From: Polyangiaceae bacterium
GTDB taxonomy: Bacteria > Myxococcota_A > Polyangia > Polyangiales > Polyangiaceae
Length of the DNA: 64,000 bases
Reading direction: 5' to 3'
NCBI GenBank assembly: GCA_023150915.1
Contig: JAKLKA010000023.1
Location: forward strand, 1-64,000
Shown here: piece after piece, positions 27,011 through 40,738 of the stretch
Numbering within the stretch: the stretch's first letter is position 1
Layout of the letters: every line of letters begins with the position of its first letter
Translations under genes and position numbers: made by a program
Notes under the pieces: generated by a model
What the model was told of the DNA's origin: nothing
Database searches by the model: none
The model's input: the letters and a program-made list of their open reading frames with translations, nothing else

Positions 27011-28086
27011 TTCTCCAGCGTGACGGGCGCGCCTTCCCGCAGCCGCAAGAGGTTGTTGACGAGCACGGTGTCCCCGGCCGAGAGCCCGTTCACCACTTCC
27101 ACGTCGTCGGCCGAGCGCTCGCCGATCGCGACCACGCGCATCACCGCCTTCCCGTCCACCAGCACCCACACGCCGTGGCCCTTCGCGCTGGGCACCAGGG
27201 CCTGCGACGGCACGGCGAACACGGGCCGGCCCGCGCCCACCGGCACCTCGACGTTGGCGAACCCGCCGGCGGTCAGCCGCTCACCCGCGTTGTCGGTCAG
27301 CGCGCGCAGGTTCAGGCTGCGCGTGGCCCGATCGATCTCGGGCTCGATGGCGATCACGCTCGCCTTGAAGCGCTCGCCCTGACCGGCCACGCGAAAGAAC
27401 ACCTCGTGCCCCACGCGAACGTCCCCCGCGAAGCGCTCGGGCAGCGTGAAGTCGAGCTTGAGCTTCGAGGCGTCGCTGAGCGTGGTCAGCACGGTCTCGG
27501 GCGTGACCCACGCCCCGGCGCTCACGCGGCGCAGCCCGACCTTACCGGCGAAGGGCGCGCGGATCCGCGTCTTCTGCAGGGTCACTCCCCGGGCGGCGAT
27601 CTCGGCGCTGATCTCGTCCAGCTCGCTCTTCACCCGATCGTACTCCGCCTGGCTCACCAGGTTCTGCGCAAGCATCTGCCGCGCGCGCGCTTCGCTCCCG
27701 ACCAGGAGCTTCTTCTTCACCTCGAGCCGGCGGACGTCCGCACCGAGGTCCGAGGCATCCAGGCTGAAGAGCAGCGCGCCCTTCTTGACCACGGCGCCCT
27801 CTTCGACGTGCACCTTGACCAGCCGCCGCGAGATCTCGCTCACCACCTTGACCGACTCGTTGGCGCCCAGCGTGCCCACCGAGCTGACGGTGGAGCTGAC
27901 GGTCTTCGCCACGACCACGTGACCCCGAGCGCGCAGCGGCGGCCCGGGCGGCGAGGCTGGCCGGGCGCTGCCCGACCCTGCTGCCGCCGCCGCCGGCGGC
28001 TCGGGCTTGGTGGCGGACGCGCGATCGCACCCCGCAAGGAGCAAGCCAGCCCCCACGAGGGCAACGGGAAGATCGCGCGCGCGCAC
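27007..28086 (-). CDS. RND efflux periplasmic adaptor (membrane-fusion) lipoprotein
   Basis: 359 residues from a GTG near 28086 (28089 is also possible); chosen because it gives a lipoprotein signal ending LLLAGC. After a Pro/Ala stretch come the parts of an adaptor: the first half-lipoyl strand (SVGTLGANESVKVVSEISRR), a helical hairpin near residues 105-150, the second lipoyl half (TRIRAPFAGKVGLRRVSAG) and beta-barrel and membrane-proximal domains ending VLVNNLLRLREGAPVTLEK. It links the RND transporter encoded immediately downstream to an outer-membrane channel. The coupled ATGA overlap shows a transcriptional pair. The region 28087-28279 upstream contains the divergent promoter of the next plus-strand gene. 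Confidence 0.9.
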   Translation of the reverse strand: MRARDLPVALVGAGLLLAGCDRASATKPEPPAAAAAGSGSARPASPPGPPLRARGHVVVAKTVSSTVSSVGTLGANESVKVVSEISRRLVKVHVEEGAVVKKGALLFSLDASDLGADVRRLEVKKKLLVGSEARARQMLAQNLVSQAEYDRVKSELDEISAEIAARGVTLQKTRIRAPFAGKVGLRRVSAGAWVTPETVLTTLSDASKLKLDFTLPERFAGDVRVGHEVFFRVAGQGERFKASVIAIEPEIDRATRSLNLRALTDNAGERLTAGGFANVEVPVGAGRPVFAVPSQALVPSAKGHGVWVLVDGKAVMRVVAIGERSADDVEVVNGLSAGDTVLVNNLLRLREGAPVTLEK

Positions 28087-28199
28087 CACGGTCGGACGGG
28101 TTTCATAGCACCGCGCCCTCGGAACCGGCCCCCTGCCTGCCGGACCGCCGTGGGCAGCACGTGCGCCCACTCCGCGGAAGTTGGCCAAAAAGAAATCCC

Positions 28200-28228
28200 T
28201 TGAACGGGTAGTTCGATGTAGGTATAGG
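28200..28228 (+). promoter_or_regulatory. Candidate sigma-70 promoter
   Basis: TTGAAC (28200-28205) and TATAGG (28223-28228) are separated by 17 bases, the optimal spacing, and each matches the sigma-70 consensus at four positions. Transcription would begin near 28236, about 45 bases before the GTG at 28280. An inverted repeat, GCGTCAG/CTGACGC (28230-28236 and 28255-28261), spans the start region and could be an operator or a 5' mRNA hairpin. Sequence match only. Confidence 0.5.
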
Positions 28229-28279
28229 TGCGTCAGTTCATCACAGGCGCCGCACTGACGCCTGACTTGGAGGCCCCCC

Positions 28280-28996
28280 GTGAACCCCAGCCGTTCCACC
28301 CTCGTTTCGAAGCTCCCGCTGATGGTCGCGAAGCCGCTCGCGATCGGCGGTCTCGCTCTCCTTGCCATGGCGTGCGCCGTGGGGGGTGAAGAAGATGACG
28401 GGCGAAGCTCTTCCGCTGCGCAGGGCAGCGGCGGTGCGGGCGCCGAGCCGGGTGTTGGCGGAGCTGGCGCGGGCGGTGCGGCCGGCGCTGCGGGCGCCGA
28501 GACGGGTGGCGCCGGGGGAACTGCGGCGACCACGGCGGGCGGCGCAGCCGGTGCCGCGGGAGCCGCGGGCGCGGGCGGCGGGCAGCCGCCTCCGGTGTGC
28601 AAAGACGACGAGAAGCTCTGCACTACCGGCTGCGTCACGAAGGGTCCAGAGAACGGATGTGGATCGACGGGCTGTGCGCCGTGCGGCAAGCCCCCCGCCA
28701 ACTCCAAGCCCACCTGCGACGGCGCCCTGTGCGAGTTCGAGTGCCTGCCGGGCTTCGCCCGCAGCGGCTTCGCTTGTGTTCCCGAGGGCACCGGCGGCAG
28801 CGGCGGCTCGGGTGGCAGCGGCGGCTCGGGCGGCGCGTCGGGCGGGGCGGGCGGCAGCGGCGGCGGCCTTCAGGTCTGCGTCGCTCCGTGTACCCCCAGC
28901 GACCCGAAGTCGCAGTTCTTGTGCTTGGCGGCCTGCGTGAGCAAGGGCGGCGCCGGCCTCTGCGCGCCGGCGCTCAACTGCTGCGTCTGCGGCTGA
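28280..28996 (+). CDS. Gly/Ala-rich, Cys-rich lipoprotein, unknown
   Basis: 238 residues from a GTG with GGAGG just upstream. The lipobox is LLAMAC after a long signal. The mature chain is a low-complexity Gly/Ala/Ser linker (residues about 40-108), then a Cys-rich module (CKDDEKLCTTGCVTKG, CGSTGCAPCGKPP, CEFECLPGF), then a GGSGGSGG linker, and a second Cys cluster ending in CCVCG. About 18 Cys in total point to disulphide-bonded extracellular modules joined by flexible linkers, a design common in Polyangia surface proteins. Function unknown. It has its own promoter candidate. Confidence 0.75.
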   Translation: MNPSRSTLVSKLPLMVAKPLAIGGLALLAMACAVGGEEDDGRSSSAAQGSGGAGAEPGVGGAGAGGAAGAAGAETGGAGGTAATTAGGAAGAAGAAGAGGGQPPPVCKDDEKLCTTGCVTKGPENGCGSTGCAPCGKPPANSKPTCDGALCEFECLPGFARSGFACVPEGTGGSGGSGGSGGSGGASGGAGGSGGGLQVCVAPCTPSDPKSQFLCLAACVSKGGAGLCAPALNCCVCG

Positions 28997-29079
28997 CGGG
29001 CGAGACAGCGCTCTTCGACGGCGAATCCACGTCTTTCACGTTGCTCACGTCGGGGGTGGGACAGGTCCCTGGGACCGCC

Positions 29080-29907
29080 TCACAGATCGATCTGCGCAAC
29101 CTCGGGGGCGCGCTCGCCCAGGAAGCGGCTGGCGACCTCGGCGAACGAGCGCGGTCGATCGGTGACCAGGACCTCGAGCCGCGGCCCGGCCGAGCCCCGG
29201 GCGATGCGCCCCTCGGCGATCAGCTGCGCGACCTCGGTGGCGGTGGCGTGGGCGCTGTCGACGATCGGGACCGGGTGGCCCGCCAGCTCTTCCGCGACCC
29301 GGGCGATGATCGGCGCCAGCAGCGGGTAGTGCGTGCAGCCCAGCACCAGCACGCCGGCGCCCTGAGCCAGCAGAGGCTCGAGATAGCGGCGCACGGCGAG
29401 CTCGGGGACCTGGCCCTCGATCCAACCCTCTTCCACCAGCGGCACCAGCAGCGGCGCGGCTTGACCGATCACCTCGAGCCGCGTCGAGAGCTGGCTCACC
29501 GCCCGCGGGTAGGCGCCGCTGTTGATCGTGCCCTGGGTGCCAAGCACGCCGATCTTGACCGGGTGCCCGCGGCGCGCCGCCTCGGACTCGGCGGCGGCCA
29601 CCGCCGCCCGCGCCCCCGGCTCGACCACGCCGATCACCGGCAGATCCAGCTCGGCACGCAAGATCTCGACCGCGACGGCGCTGACCGTGTTGCAGGCAAT
29701 GACCAGCGCCTTCACGCCTCGGGCCGTCAGCACCCCCGCGCAACCCCGCGCGTAGCGCACCACCGTCTCCGCCGAGCGCGTGCCATAAGGCACACGGGCG
29801 GTATCGCCCAGGTACACGATGGGCTCGTTCGGCAGCGCTTCGGACAGCGCGTGCACCACCGTCAGGCCCCCCAGCCCCGAATCGAACACGCCGAGGGGTG
29901 CGGTCAA
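29080..29907 (-). CDS. murI: Glutamate racemase (MurI)
   Basis: 275 residues from the TTG at 29907 (TAPLGVFDSGLGG). It interconverts L- and D-glutamate for peptidoglycan. It shows the family start GVFDSGLGGLTV, YLGDTARVPYG, the first catalytic Cys in IACNTVSA and the second in LGCTHYPLL. Length is typical. It starts one base after the hom stop codon and is the last of four tightly packed minus-strand genes. Because the start is the rare TTG next to an upstream stop, expression is probably coupled to hom translation. Confidence 0.93.
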   Translation of the reverse strand: MTAPLGVFDSGLGGLTVVHALSEALPNEPIVYLGDTARVPYGTRSAETVVRYARGCAGVLTARGVKALVIACNTVSAVAVEILRAELDLPVIGVVEPGARAAVAAAESEAARRGHPVKIGVLGTQGTINSGAYPRAVSQLSTRLEVIGQAAPLLVPLVEEGWIEGQVPELAVRRYLEPLLAQGAGVLVLGCTHYPLLAPIIARVAEELAGHPVPIVDSAHATATEVAQLIAEGRIARGSAGPRLEVLVTDRPRSFAEVASRFLGERAPEVAQIDL

Positions 29908-29908
29908 C

Positions 29909-31218
29909 TCACACGTCCTCGATGCGCAAGAGGCGCGGGCGGCCGCGCAAGAAGCCCTCGCGCCCGATGGCGTCGAGCGCGGCACGCACGGCGCCTTCGC
30001 GACAAGCGTGGGTGATGATCAAGACCGGCACGGCGTCGTTCACCTCGACGGCGCGGCCCTCTTGCACCATCTGCTCGATGCTGACCCCGGCCTCGCCCAG
30101 GCCGCTGGCGATCTTGCCGAGCACGCCGGGACGGTCTTCCACGTCGAAGCGCAGGTAGAACCGGGACTCTACGTCGGCCAGAGGAGCAACCGCGCGGTCC
30201 TGGGTCTGAATGCCCCGGGTCGAGAGCCCCGGCTCGCCGCCGATCTTCGAGCGAGCCACGTCGACGATGTCGGCCACCACGCTCACCGCGGTGGGCATGT
30301 CGCCGGCGCCGCGCCCGACCAGAAGGCACGGGCCAAGCCCGCGACCCACGACCAGCACGCCATTGAGCACACCGTCGATGTTGGCCAAGACGCTGTGCTT
30401 CCCGATCAGCGCGGGGTGCACGCGGAGCGCGATGCGGTCGCCGAGATCGCGGCCAATGACCAGGTGCTTGATGGTGTACCCGAAGCGCTGGGCGAAGCGG
30501 AAGTCGAGCTGGTCGACCAGGCGGATGCCCTCGACGGGGACGTCGCTCTCGTGCACGTTGGCGCCGAACGCCAGCATGCTGATCACGCACAGCTTCTGCG
30601 CCGCGTCGTGGCCGTCCACGTCGAGCGTGGGGTCGGCCTCGGCATAGCCCTTGGCCTGCGCCTCGGCCAGCGCCACCTCGAAGCTCACCTTGCCGTCGCG
30701 CATGCGCGTCAAGATGTAGTTGCAGGTCCCGTTCAAGATGCCGTGCACGCTCTCGACCCAGTCGCTGGTGAGCGCCTCGCGCAGCGTGCGGATGATGGGG
30801 ATGCCGCCGCCCACCGAGGCCTCGAACGCCAGATCCACACCGTGCTCGGTGGCCATGCGCACCAGCGCCGGGCCGTGCTTGGCGAGCAACAGCTTGTTGG
30901 CCGTGACCACACCCTTGCCCTCGCGGATGGCCCGCTCGATCAGGGTCTTGGCCGGCTCTTCGCCGCCGATCACCTCGACCAGCACGTCGATGTCCTTGGC
31001 GAACACCTCGTCGGCCGCGGTGGTGATCCACTCGCGGCGACACTCGGGCACGCGGTCTTTCTCGGCGTCGCGCACCAAGACGCGACGAATCTCCAGCGGC
31101 GCGCCGACCCGCGAGGTCAGATACGCCTGGTTCTCGGCGATCAGCCGGATGACGCCGCCGCCGACGGTGCCGCACCCGAGCAGGCCGATCCGAACCGGGA
31201 ACTTGACGCGTTCTTTGC

Positions 31219-31222
<4 letters not shown>
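29909..31222 (-). CDS. hom: Homoserine dehydrogenase (Hom)
   Basis: 437 residues, a monofunctional homoserine dehydrogenase. It reduces aspartate semialdehyde to homoserine on the path to threonine and methionine. The NAD(P)-binding motif is GLLGCGTVGGGV (residues 13-24), the catalytic domain has FEASVGGGIPIIRTL and LNGTCNYIL, and the substrate-site block is ADPTLDVDGHDAAQKL. A C-terminal ACT domain (about residues 355-430, RFDVEDRPGVLGKIAS) gives the usual threonine feedback control. Its start overlaps the aminopeptidase stop by four bases (ATGA). Placement with murI and a peptidase suggests a cell-wall and amino-acid supply operon; that link is inference. Confidence 0.95.
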
Positions 31223-33912
<2,690 letters not shown>

Positions 33913-33915
33913 GGC

Positions 33916-35547
33916 TCAGATCGGGGCAGAGATCAGCGGCGGGGGCTCGCGGGTGGCCGCGGCGGCGTCGAGCCGGATCACCGCCTCGAGCCACTCGAGG
34001 CGCGGCCGCACGCGACTGTGGATGCTGCGCAGGGGCGCGGCGCGCATCTCGCCCTCCCACGAGCGAATGCGCGGCCTTCCGGCGTTGCTGGCCAAGAGCG
34101 TCGGCAGCCCGGTGAGCGGATCGGAGTCGTAGACGAAGAACGAGTGCCAGTGGTTCTCGCCATCGCTGCGCGGCCCGTGGATCGCCACCACGTCGCCGGG
34201 CACATAACGGTCGGCGTGCTCGCCGAGGTGCGCGAAGAACGCGCCACGCTCGCTGAACCGAATCCGTTCTTCGTCGGGCAGCCGGGTCACGTCGAACATC
34301 TCCGGCCGATCTTTGGCGAAGCGCAAGAACACCTCCACGCTTCGCCGGTTGTCGATGCCCACGTCGTCGAAGTCCACCTGGCCTCGGATGCGCTGCCGCT
34401 CGGCCGTGCGATCGCCCCACCAGGTGCCGCTGGCGCGCTCGAACGCGTCGGTGACGAAGTCGATGCACACCTGCGGCACCTTCGGACGCCCCTGCAGGTC
34501 GAACACCATGTAGGTATCCTCGTTGAAGGTGTAGCTGTCCCAGCCGTGGGTGTAGGCCCAGCGCCAGGCGGGGCGCAGGTTGCCGTCTTGCTGGCCTTCT
34601 TCGGTCTTCGGCTCGTCGAAGGGCAGCGCCTCACCCACCATCGTCACGATGGCGCTGCGCACGCGATCGACCGCACGCTGACGGCGCAAGGCCAGGCCGC
34701 GCGCCTGGACGATCTCTGCCTGGTGCTCGGCGGGCTCGGCCTGGCACTCGAGCTCGAGGCGCGCGCCGTCTTTCACCCGAAGCAGCGTCGGCACCCAGTG
34801 GCCGCCGTGGCGCGCGTCGGCCAGCACCTGGTCGGCCGTGATGCGCCGGACCCGCACCCGCTCCATGCCGGCGTCGGCCGCCACCCGACGCAGATCGAGG
34901 TGCAGGGGCGGCCCTGGATCCTTTCCGCTGACCCAGACGCGATCGAACAAGAGCAGGCGGGCGCGCTGGCCGCGCTCGGGGCCGTCGACGTACTCGTACC
35001 AGAAGAACTTCCCCTTCTTGGCCCGCAGCGTCTGTCCCCCGCGCTGCAGCGTGATCTCGGGCTCACGAAACAGGTGGTGCAGCTCGACCACGTCGACGAA
35101 GCTCGCGGCCAGGGACGGGATCTCGGAGTAGAGATAGCCCTCGGACAAGAGCAGCGCCCGCGCCACGTCCGGGCGATTGCCCACGGTCTTGTACACGCCG
35201 TGCAGCGCCCAGCCCGGCGACGGGCTCGAGTGAAGCTGCGCGCGCAGGCTCTCGACCTCGACCGAACCGCTGGTGGGCTTCGGCGCGCGCCGGAACAGGA
35301 CCGGCTCGGCCTTGGCCCGCCCCAAGATCTCGGCGCGCCGCTGCTCCAGGCCCGGGGCCCCGGGCTCGGCCGGCTGGGCCTCGGTCGCGGCGATCTTCGC
35401 GCGGCAGTCGGCCAGGCGCGCGCTCTCCGCCGACGCGGCGGCCGGCGCGGCGCTGGGCGTGGGGCTTGGGGCGGCTTCGCCCGCCGGCGGCGCCTGGGCG
35501 CACGCCACCGCACAGGCCAGAAGAACGAGACCGCTCGGGCGAAGCAC
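33916..35547 (-). CDS. Predicted lipoprotein with DUF1287/NlpC-like cysteine-amidase domain
   Basis: 543 residues from the GTG at 35547 giving signal/lipobox VLLACAVAC; an ATG at 35622 would add 25 residues. Residues up to about 290 are a beta-rich region of unknown type (HLDLRRVAADAGMERVRVRRI). The C-terminal third has an apparent Cys-His arrangement: VCIDFVTDAF with the candidate nucleophile, DNRRSVEVFLRF, ADRYVPGDVVAI and HWHSFFVYDSDP with the candidate His. That order resembles DUF1287/NlpC-P60-like amidases; this is an inference from short motifs. Cell-wall peptide cleavage would fit the neighbouring aminopeptidase and murI. First gene of the four-gene operon. Confidence 0.65.
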   Translation of the reverse strand: MLRPSGLVLLACAVACAQAPPAGEAAPSPTPSAAPAAASAESARLADCRAKIAATEAQPAEPGAPGLEQRRAEILGRAKAEPVLFRRAPKPTSGSVEVESLRAQLHSSPSPGWALHGVYKTVGNRPDVARALLLSEGYLYSEIPSLAASFVDVVELHHLFREPEITLQRGGQTLRAKKGKFFWYEYVDGPERGQRARLLLFDRVWVSGKDPGPPLHLDLRRVAADAGMERVRVRRITADQVLADARHGGHWVPTLLRVKDGARLELECQAEPAEHQAEIVQARGLALRRQRAVDRVRSAIVTMVGEALPFDEPKTEEGQQDGNLRPAWRWAYTHGWDSYTFNEDTYMVFDLQGRPKVPQVCIDFVTDAFERASGTWWGDRTAERQRIRGQVDFDDVGIDNRRSVEVFLRFAKDRPEMFDVTRLPDEERIRFSERGAFFAHLGEHADRYVPGDVVAIHGPRSDGENHWHSFFVYDSDPLTGLPTLLASNAGRPRIRSWEGEMRAAPLRSIHSRVRPRLEWLEAVIRLDAAAATREPPPLISAPI

Positions 35548-35673
35548 GGTCGGCGGACCGTAGCGATCTCGATGCCGCGCCGCAACCGGCGCCTGCCTCC
35601 ACAGCGTGGGCACCAGCGCCATGGATCGTCTACGCTCGCACCCCGTGAGCCATTCCGGAGCTTTACCCGCGCC

Positions 35674-36381
35674 ATGACCTCCCCTGCCCTGCGTACGCTC
35701 TCGGTCGACATCGGCGGCACCGGTATCAAGATGCTGGTGCTCGACGGCGCGGGCCATCCCGTCACCGAACGCACGCGCGAGCTGACCCCGAAGCCCGCGT
35801 CGCCCGCCGCCGTGCTCGAGCTGCTTGGCCGCATGTTCGGAAACCACCGCCCGTTCGACCGCGTCAGCGTCGGCTTCCCCGGCGTGGTGCGGAGCGGGGT
35901 GGTGAAGACCGCGCCCAATCTCGACACCCTGCTGTGGGCAGGTCAGGCCTTCGAGACCGAGGTCGCCGAGCTCGCCGACTGCCCGGTGCGCGTGATCAAC
36001 GACGCGGATCTCCAGGGGTACGGCGTGGTGAAGGGCGAAGGGGTCGAGATGGTGCTCACGCTGGGCACCGGGCTCGGAGCGGCGCTCTTCACCCGCGGGC
36101 ATCTGGTGCCGAACCTCGAGCTCGGCCACCACCCCTTCGAGAAAGAGCTGACCTACGAACAGCGCGTGGGCGAGGCCGAGCTCGATCGCGTCGGCAAGCA
36201 ACGCTGGAGCCGGCGGGTCGGCCGCATGCTCGACCAGCTCGCTCCCATCTTCAACTACGACGTCCTCTACCTGGGCGGGGGCAACGCGAAGAAGCTGCAG
36301 CTCGTCTTGCCCGAGAACGTGGTGCGCTTCGAGAACGTTCAGGGCCTTCGGGGCGGGATCCGATTGTGGGACGATCGCTGA
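35674..36381 (+). CDS. ROK-family kinase, polyphosphate-glucokinase-like
   Basis: 235 residues from the ATG at 35674. It is an actin-fold sugar kinase with VDIGGTGIKMLVLD (phosphate 1), VGFPGVVRSGVV (catalytic region, with the following APNLD), NDADLQGYG, and VLTLGTGLGAALF (phosphate 2). The short length and the NLELGHHPF segment match polyphosphate-dependent glucokinases (PPGK) better than ATP-dependent ROK kinases. It would phosphorylate glucose using polyphosphate and/or ATP. No ROK zinc motif of the CxxGCxGC kind is present. Its end overlaps the next gene by 16 bases. Confidence 0.8.
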   Translation: MTSPALRTLSVDIGGTGIKMLVLDGAGHPVTERTRELTPKPASPAAVLELLGRMFGNHRPFDRVSVGFPGVVRSGVVKTAPNLDTLLWAGQAFETEVAELADCPVRVINDADLQGYGVVKGEGVEMVLTLGTGLGAALFTRGHLVPNLELGHHPFEKELTYEQRVGEAELDRVGKQRWSRRVGRMLDQLAPIFNYDVLYLGGGNAKKLQLVLPENVVRFENVQGLRGGIRLWDDR

Positions 36382-37502
36382 TCGCGCTGGGCTCTGCGCT
36401 CGCGCTCGCGTGCAACTCGCGTCGGGCGCCGCCCACCCCCGCTCCCTCGGCCACCACCACCGCAAGCGCCGCGCCCCGCGCGCCACTGCCCGAGCGCGCG
36501 GTCAGCGACGAGGTCGCGTTCGAGCTGTTGGCGGTCGACGACGGAGCCGTGCTCGCGTGGGGCCAGGCCGGCGGGGGGCTGGGCGTGGCGGTGCTGGATG
36601 CCGCCGGGCACGCTCAGGGCGAGCCGCTCGCGGTGATCGGAGCGACCACCGATCCGGTGGTCGAGATCGCGGGGGCGACCCTCGACCACCGAGTCGGTCT
36701 GGCCTGGGTCGCGCGCTCGAAGCAGGGCGCCGCCAGCTTCGGAGCGCTGGGCGACGCGGCGACGAAGACCCTGAGCCCGGCCTTCCCGCTGGCCGAGGCC
36801 AGCCTCGGTGATCCCACGCGCCGTGGGCACGTGGACTTCGCGGTCAGCGACCAGAACCAGATGGTGGCCCTGACACGCGAACGCGACGAGAGCTGCGACG
36901 GAGGCCAGCGCTGCGCTGCGTATCGCTTCCGCGAGCTGCTCTCCACCGGCCCCGAGCTCCGCGGCCTGCCCGCCACCGTACCGTCACCGTGCTCGTCTGC
37001 GCTGGCAGGTTTCGCCCTGGTGGGCCAGCGCTGGCACTATGCGTTCTGCTCGCGCACCGGAGACCGCCCCCAGGTGACCGCCTTCATGCGCCAAGAGGCG
37101 CCGTTCTACGTCGGCCTGTCGAAGCCCGGTCCCGGGTGCGAGCCGCTCGGTGCCCTGGCGGTGGGTCGCGAGGCCCTGTATGTGCACGAGTGCGCCGACG
37201 GGCGCCGCGGCCTCTTCATCGGCGGCCTGGGAGATCCCGAGCGCAGCGTGGATCTGTCGAACCCCCACCTCGAGTGCGTGCTGGGCCGGCCGCGGCTCAC
37301 CGCACCCGGCGCGCCGCCGCTCTCGGTGGATTTCACGCGGCCGCTGAGTCGCCTCGGGCCAGTGTTGCCCTCGCACTATGGCGGCCCGAGCGCGCGTGCG
37401 GCGTGGACCGGAAGCGCGCTCTTGGTCGCGAGCTGGGTGAAGAAGCACGTCACGCTCCGGCGCTTCGAGTGCCGCGGCGCAGAGCTGGTGCGCACGGGTT
37501 GA
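36366..37502 (+). CDS. Predicted lipoprotein, unknown
   Basis: 378 residues from the GTG at 36366, inside the end of the ROK gene. The lipobox is SALALAC. The mature protein is beta-rich, with repeated strands of the form GAVLAWGQAGGGLGVAVLDAAG and VGLAWVARSKQGAASFG. These suggest a propeller or repeat fold, and six to eight Cys lie in the second half (CDGGQRC, CSSALAG, CSRTGD). It resembles other exported beta-repeat proteins in this window but no family was recognised. The overlapping start suggests co-translation with the kinase. Confidence 0.7.
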   Translation: MGRSLIALGSALALACNSRRAPPTPAPSATTTASAAPRAPLPERAVSDEVAFELLAVDDGAVLAWGQAGGGLGVAVLDAAGHAQGEPLAVIGATTDPVVEIAGATLDHRVGLAWVARSKQGAASFGALGDAATKTLSPAFPLAEASLGDPTRRGHVDFAVSDQNQMVALTRERDESCDGGQRCAAYRFRELLSTGPELRGLPATVPSPCSSALAGFALVGQRWHYAFCSRTGDRPQVTAFMRQEAPFYVGLSKPGPGCEPLGALAVGREALYVHECADGRRGLFIGGLGDPERSVDLSNPHLECVLGRPRLTAPGAPPLSVDFTRPLSRLGPVLPSHYGGPSARAAWTGSALLVASWVKKHVTLRRFECRGAELVRTG

Positions 37503-37584
37503 TCGGCGAGCGCAGCTGCGCTCATCGCCGCGCGCAGACTTCGTGGTAGCGTGCGCCGCCCCTCACCCGAGCCTCGAGCAAAAC

Positions 37585-39390
<1,806 letters not shown>

Positions 39391-39409
39391 AGCACCGATC
39401 AGGTAGATT

Positions 39410-40702
39410 CCACCACGAAGTCGATCACTTGCGCGAAATGTGCCTCGACTGTCTGGGCACGGACACGCCGCCGCTTTCTCAGAGCGGACTTCAGGCGTTC
39501 CGCGAGCGCATGATCGCCCACGAGATGGACCGCGCGCTGCTCGAGCGGACTGTGGCCTTGGTGCGATCTGGCGCGTTGACGGATCGCGACGGTCGCGCGG
39601 CGTCCAAGGCGCTGCGCGCAGCGATCGATAGCCGCCCTTTAGCCGGAGCCGGGAGGGTTGAAGACACGATCAATCTTCTCGGCCACGCGGCACGGACCAT
39701 CGCGCGAATCGTGTCGGACATCACACAGCGTGCGCCGGAGGAGATCTGCCGCAAGGCGGGGATCCCGCTTTGGCTCGCGCCCAGCATCAAGGCCGGGCTC
39801 GACATCGACTGGAGCGACCCGAAGCAGAAGGCGACGGCCGTCGAGATCGTGGAGCGGCAGGTGTCCTCGTTGCAGCAATGGGTGGAGCGGCATCTCGATG
39901 AGTACGTTTCGGAGCCACTTCGACCTTACATCGACGCCATCACTCAGGTGCGAAGCCAAGACCTGGAAGCCACTGAGCGCGGCGGGGTTCGCATCCGAGA
40001 AGGAGTCGCGCCCGACCGGCGCATCTCGGTGGAGGACGCCGAGATGCGCCACGGGCGCAAGAGTCGATCAAAGCGCTTCGACGGATACAAGGAGCACATC
40101 GCGCGCGACCTCGACTGCCCTGCCATCGTCGCGTGCGCCGTGACAGCCGCCAATCGGCCGGAGGAAGAGGGTGCACCGCCGATCGCCGACGACATCCGGC
40201 GCCAAAGACTCCGCCTCGTCGAGTTGCACATCGACCGCGCCTACGTGAGCAGCCCCGTCGTCGATGACGTCCTCGCTGCGGGCGGCACGGTGCTGGCCAA
40301 ACCGTGGGGACAACGCGCGCATCGGCCTGGCTTGTTCACGAAGCTCGACTTCAAGATCGATCTACGTTCCAGGACGATCACTTGCCCAGCAGGCGAGGTC
40401 GAAGCGTTCGAACCGGGTGACACCGTCGAGTTCGACCCCGAGGCGTGCGGCGCGTGCCCCGGCGCTCGAAATGCACCCAAGCCGCGTCCGGAAGCGGCAG
40501 AACAGTGTCGATCGCCGCAGACGAATCACGCCAGAGACAGTTTCGCAAACTCCAGAAGACTGGGCCCGGCCGCGCCGCGCTGCGAAAACGGACCGCCGTG
40601 GAGCATGCCCTCGCGCACGTCGCGGCCCGGAAGGGACATCGCGCGCGGTACGTCGGCGTGCGCAAGAACCTGTTTGACCTACGGCGCGCCGCTGCGCAAT
40701 GA
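39410..40702 (+). pseudogene. Decayed IS1182-type transposase
   Basis: A transposase of the DDE class related to IS1182: DCLGTDTPPLSQSGLQAFRERM near 39450, then a helical region, GYKEHIARDLD near 40080, VELHIDRAYVSSPVVDDVLAAGG, and the zinc-like ITCPAGEVEAFEPG with FDPEACGACP. The N-terminal DNA-binding part usual in the family is missing. A frameshift near 40455 moves the continuation (SKCTQAASGSGRTV to GVRKNLFDLRRA) to another frame ending at 40702. I found no clear terminal inverted repeats. The element is inactive. It lies between an acyl-AMP ligase gene and a lipoprotein. Confidence 0.85.
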
Positions 40703-40738
40703 TGGTTGGTGGGAGCAGTAGGTCACGGTGGTGTTGCC

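Noticed and set aside
29060-29080. Palindrome GGTCCC/GGGACC after murI as terminator
   Set aside because: The loop is one base and there is no T-run on the minus strand, so it is not a plausible terminator.
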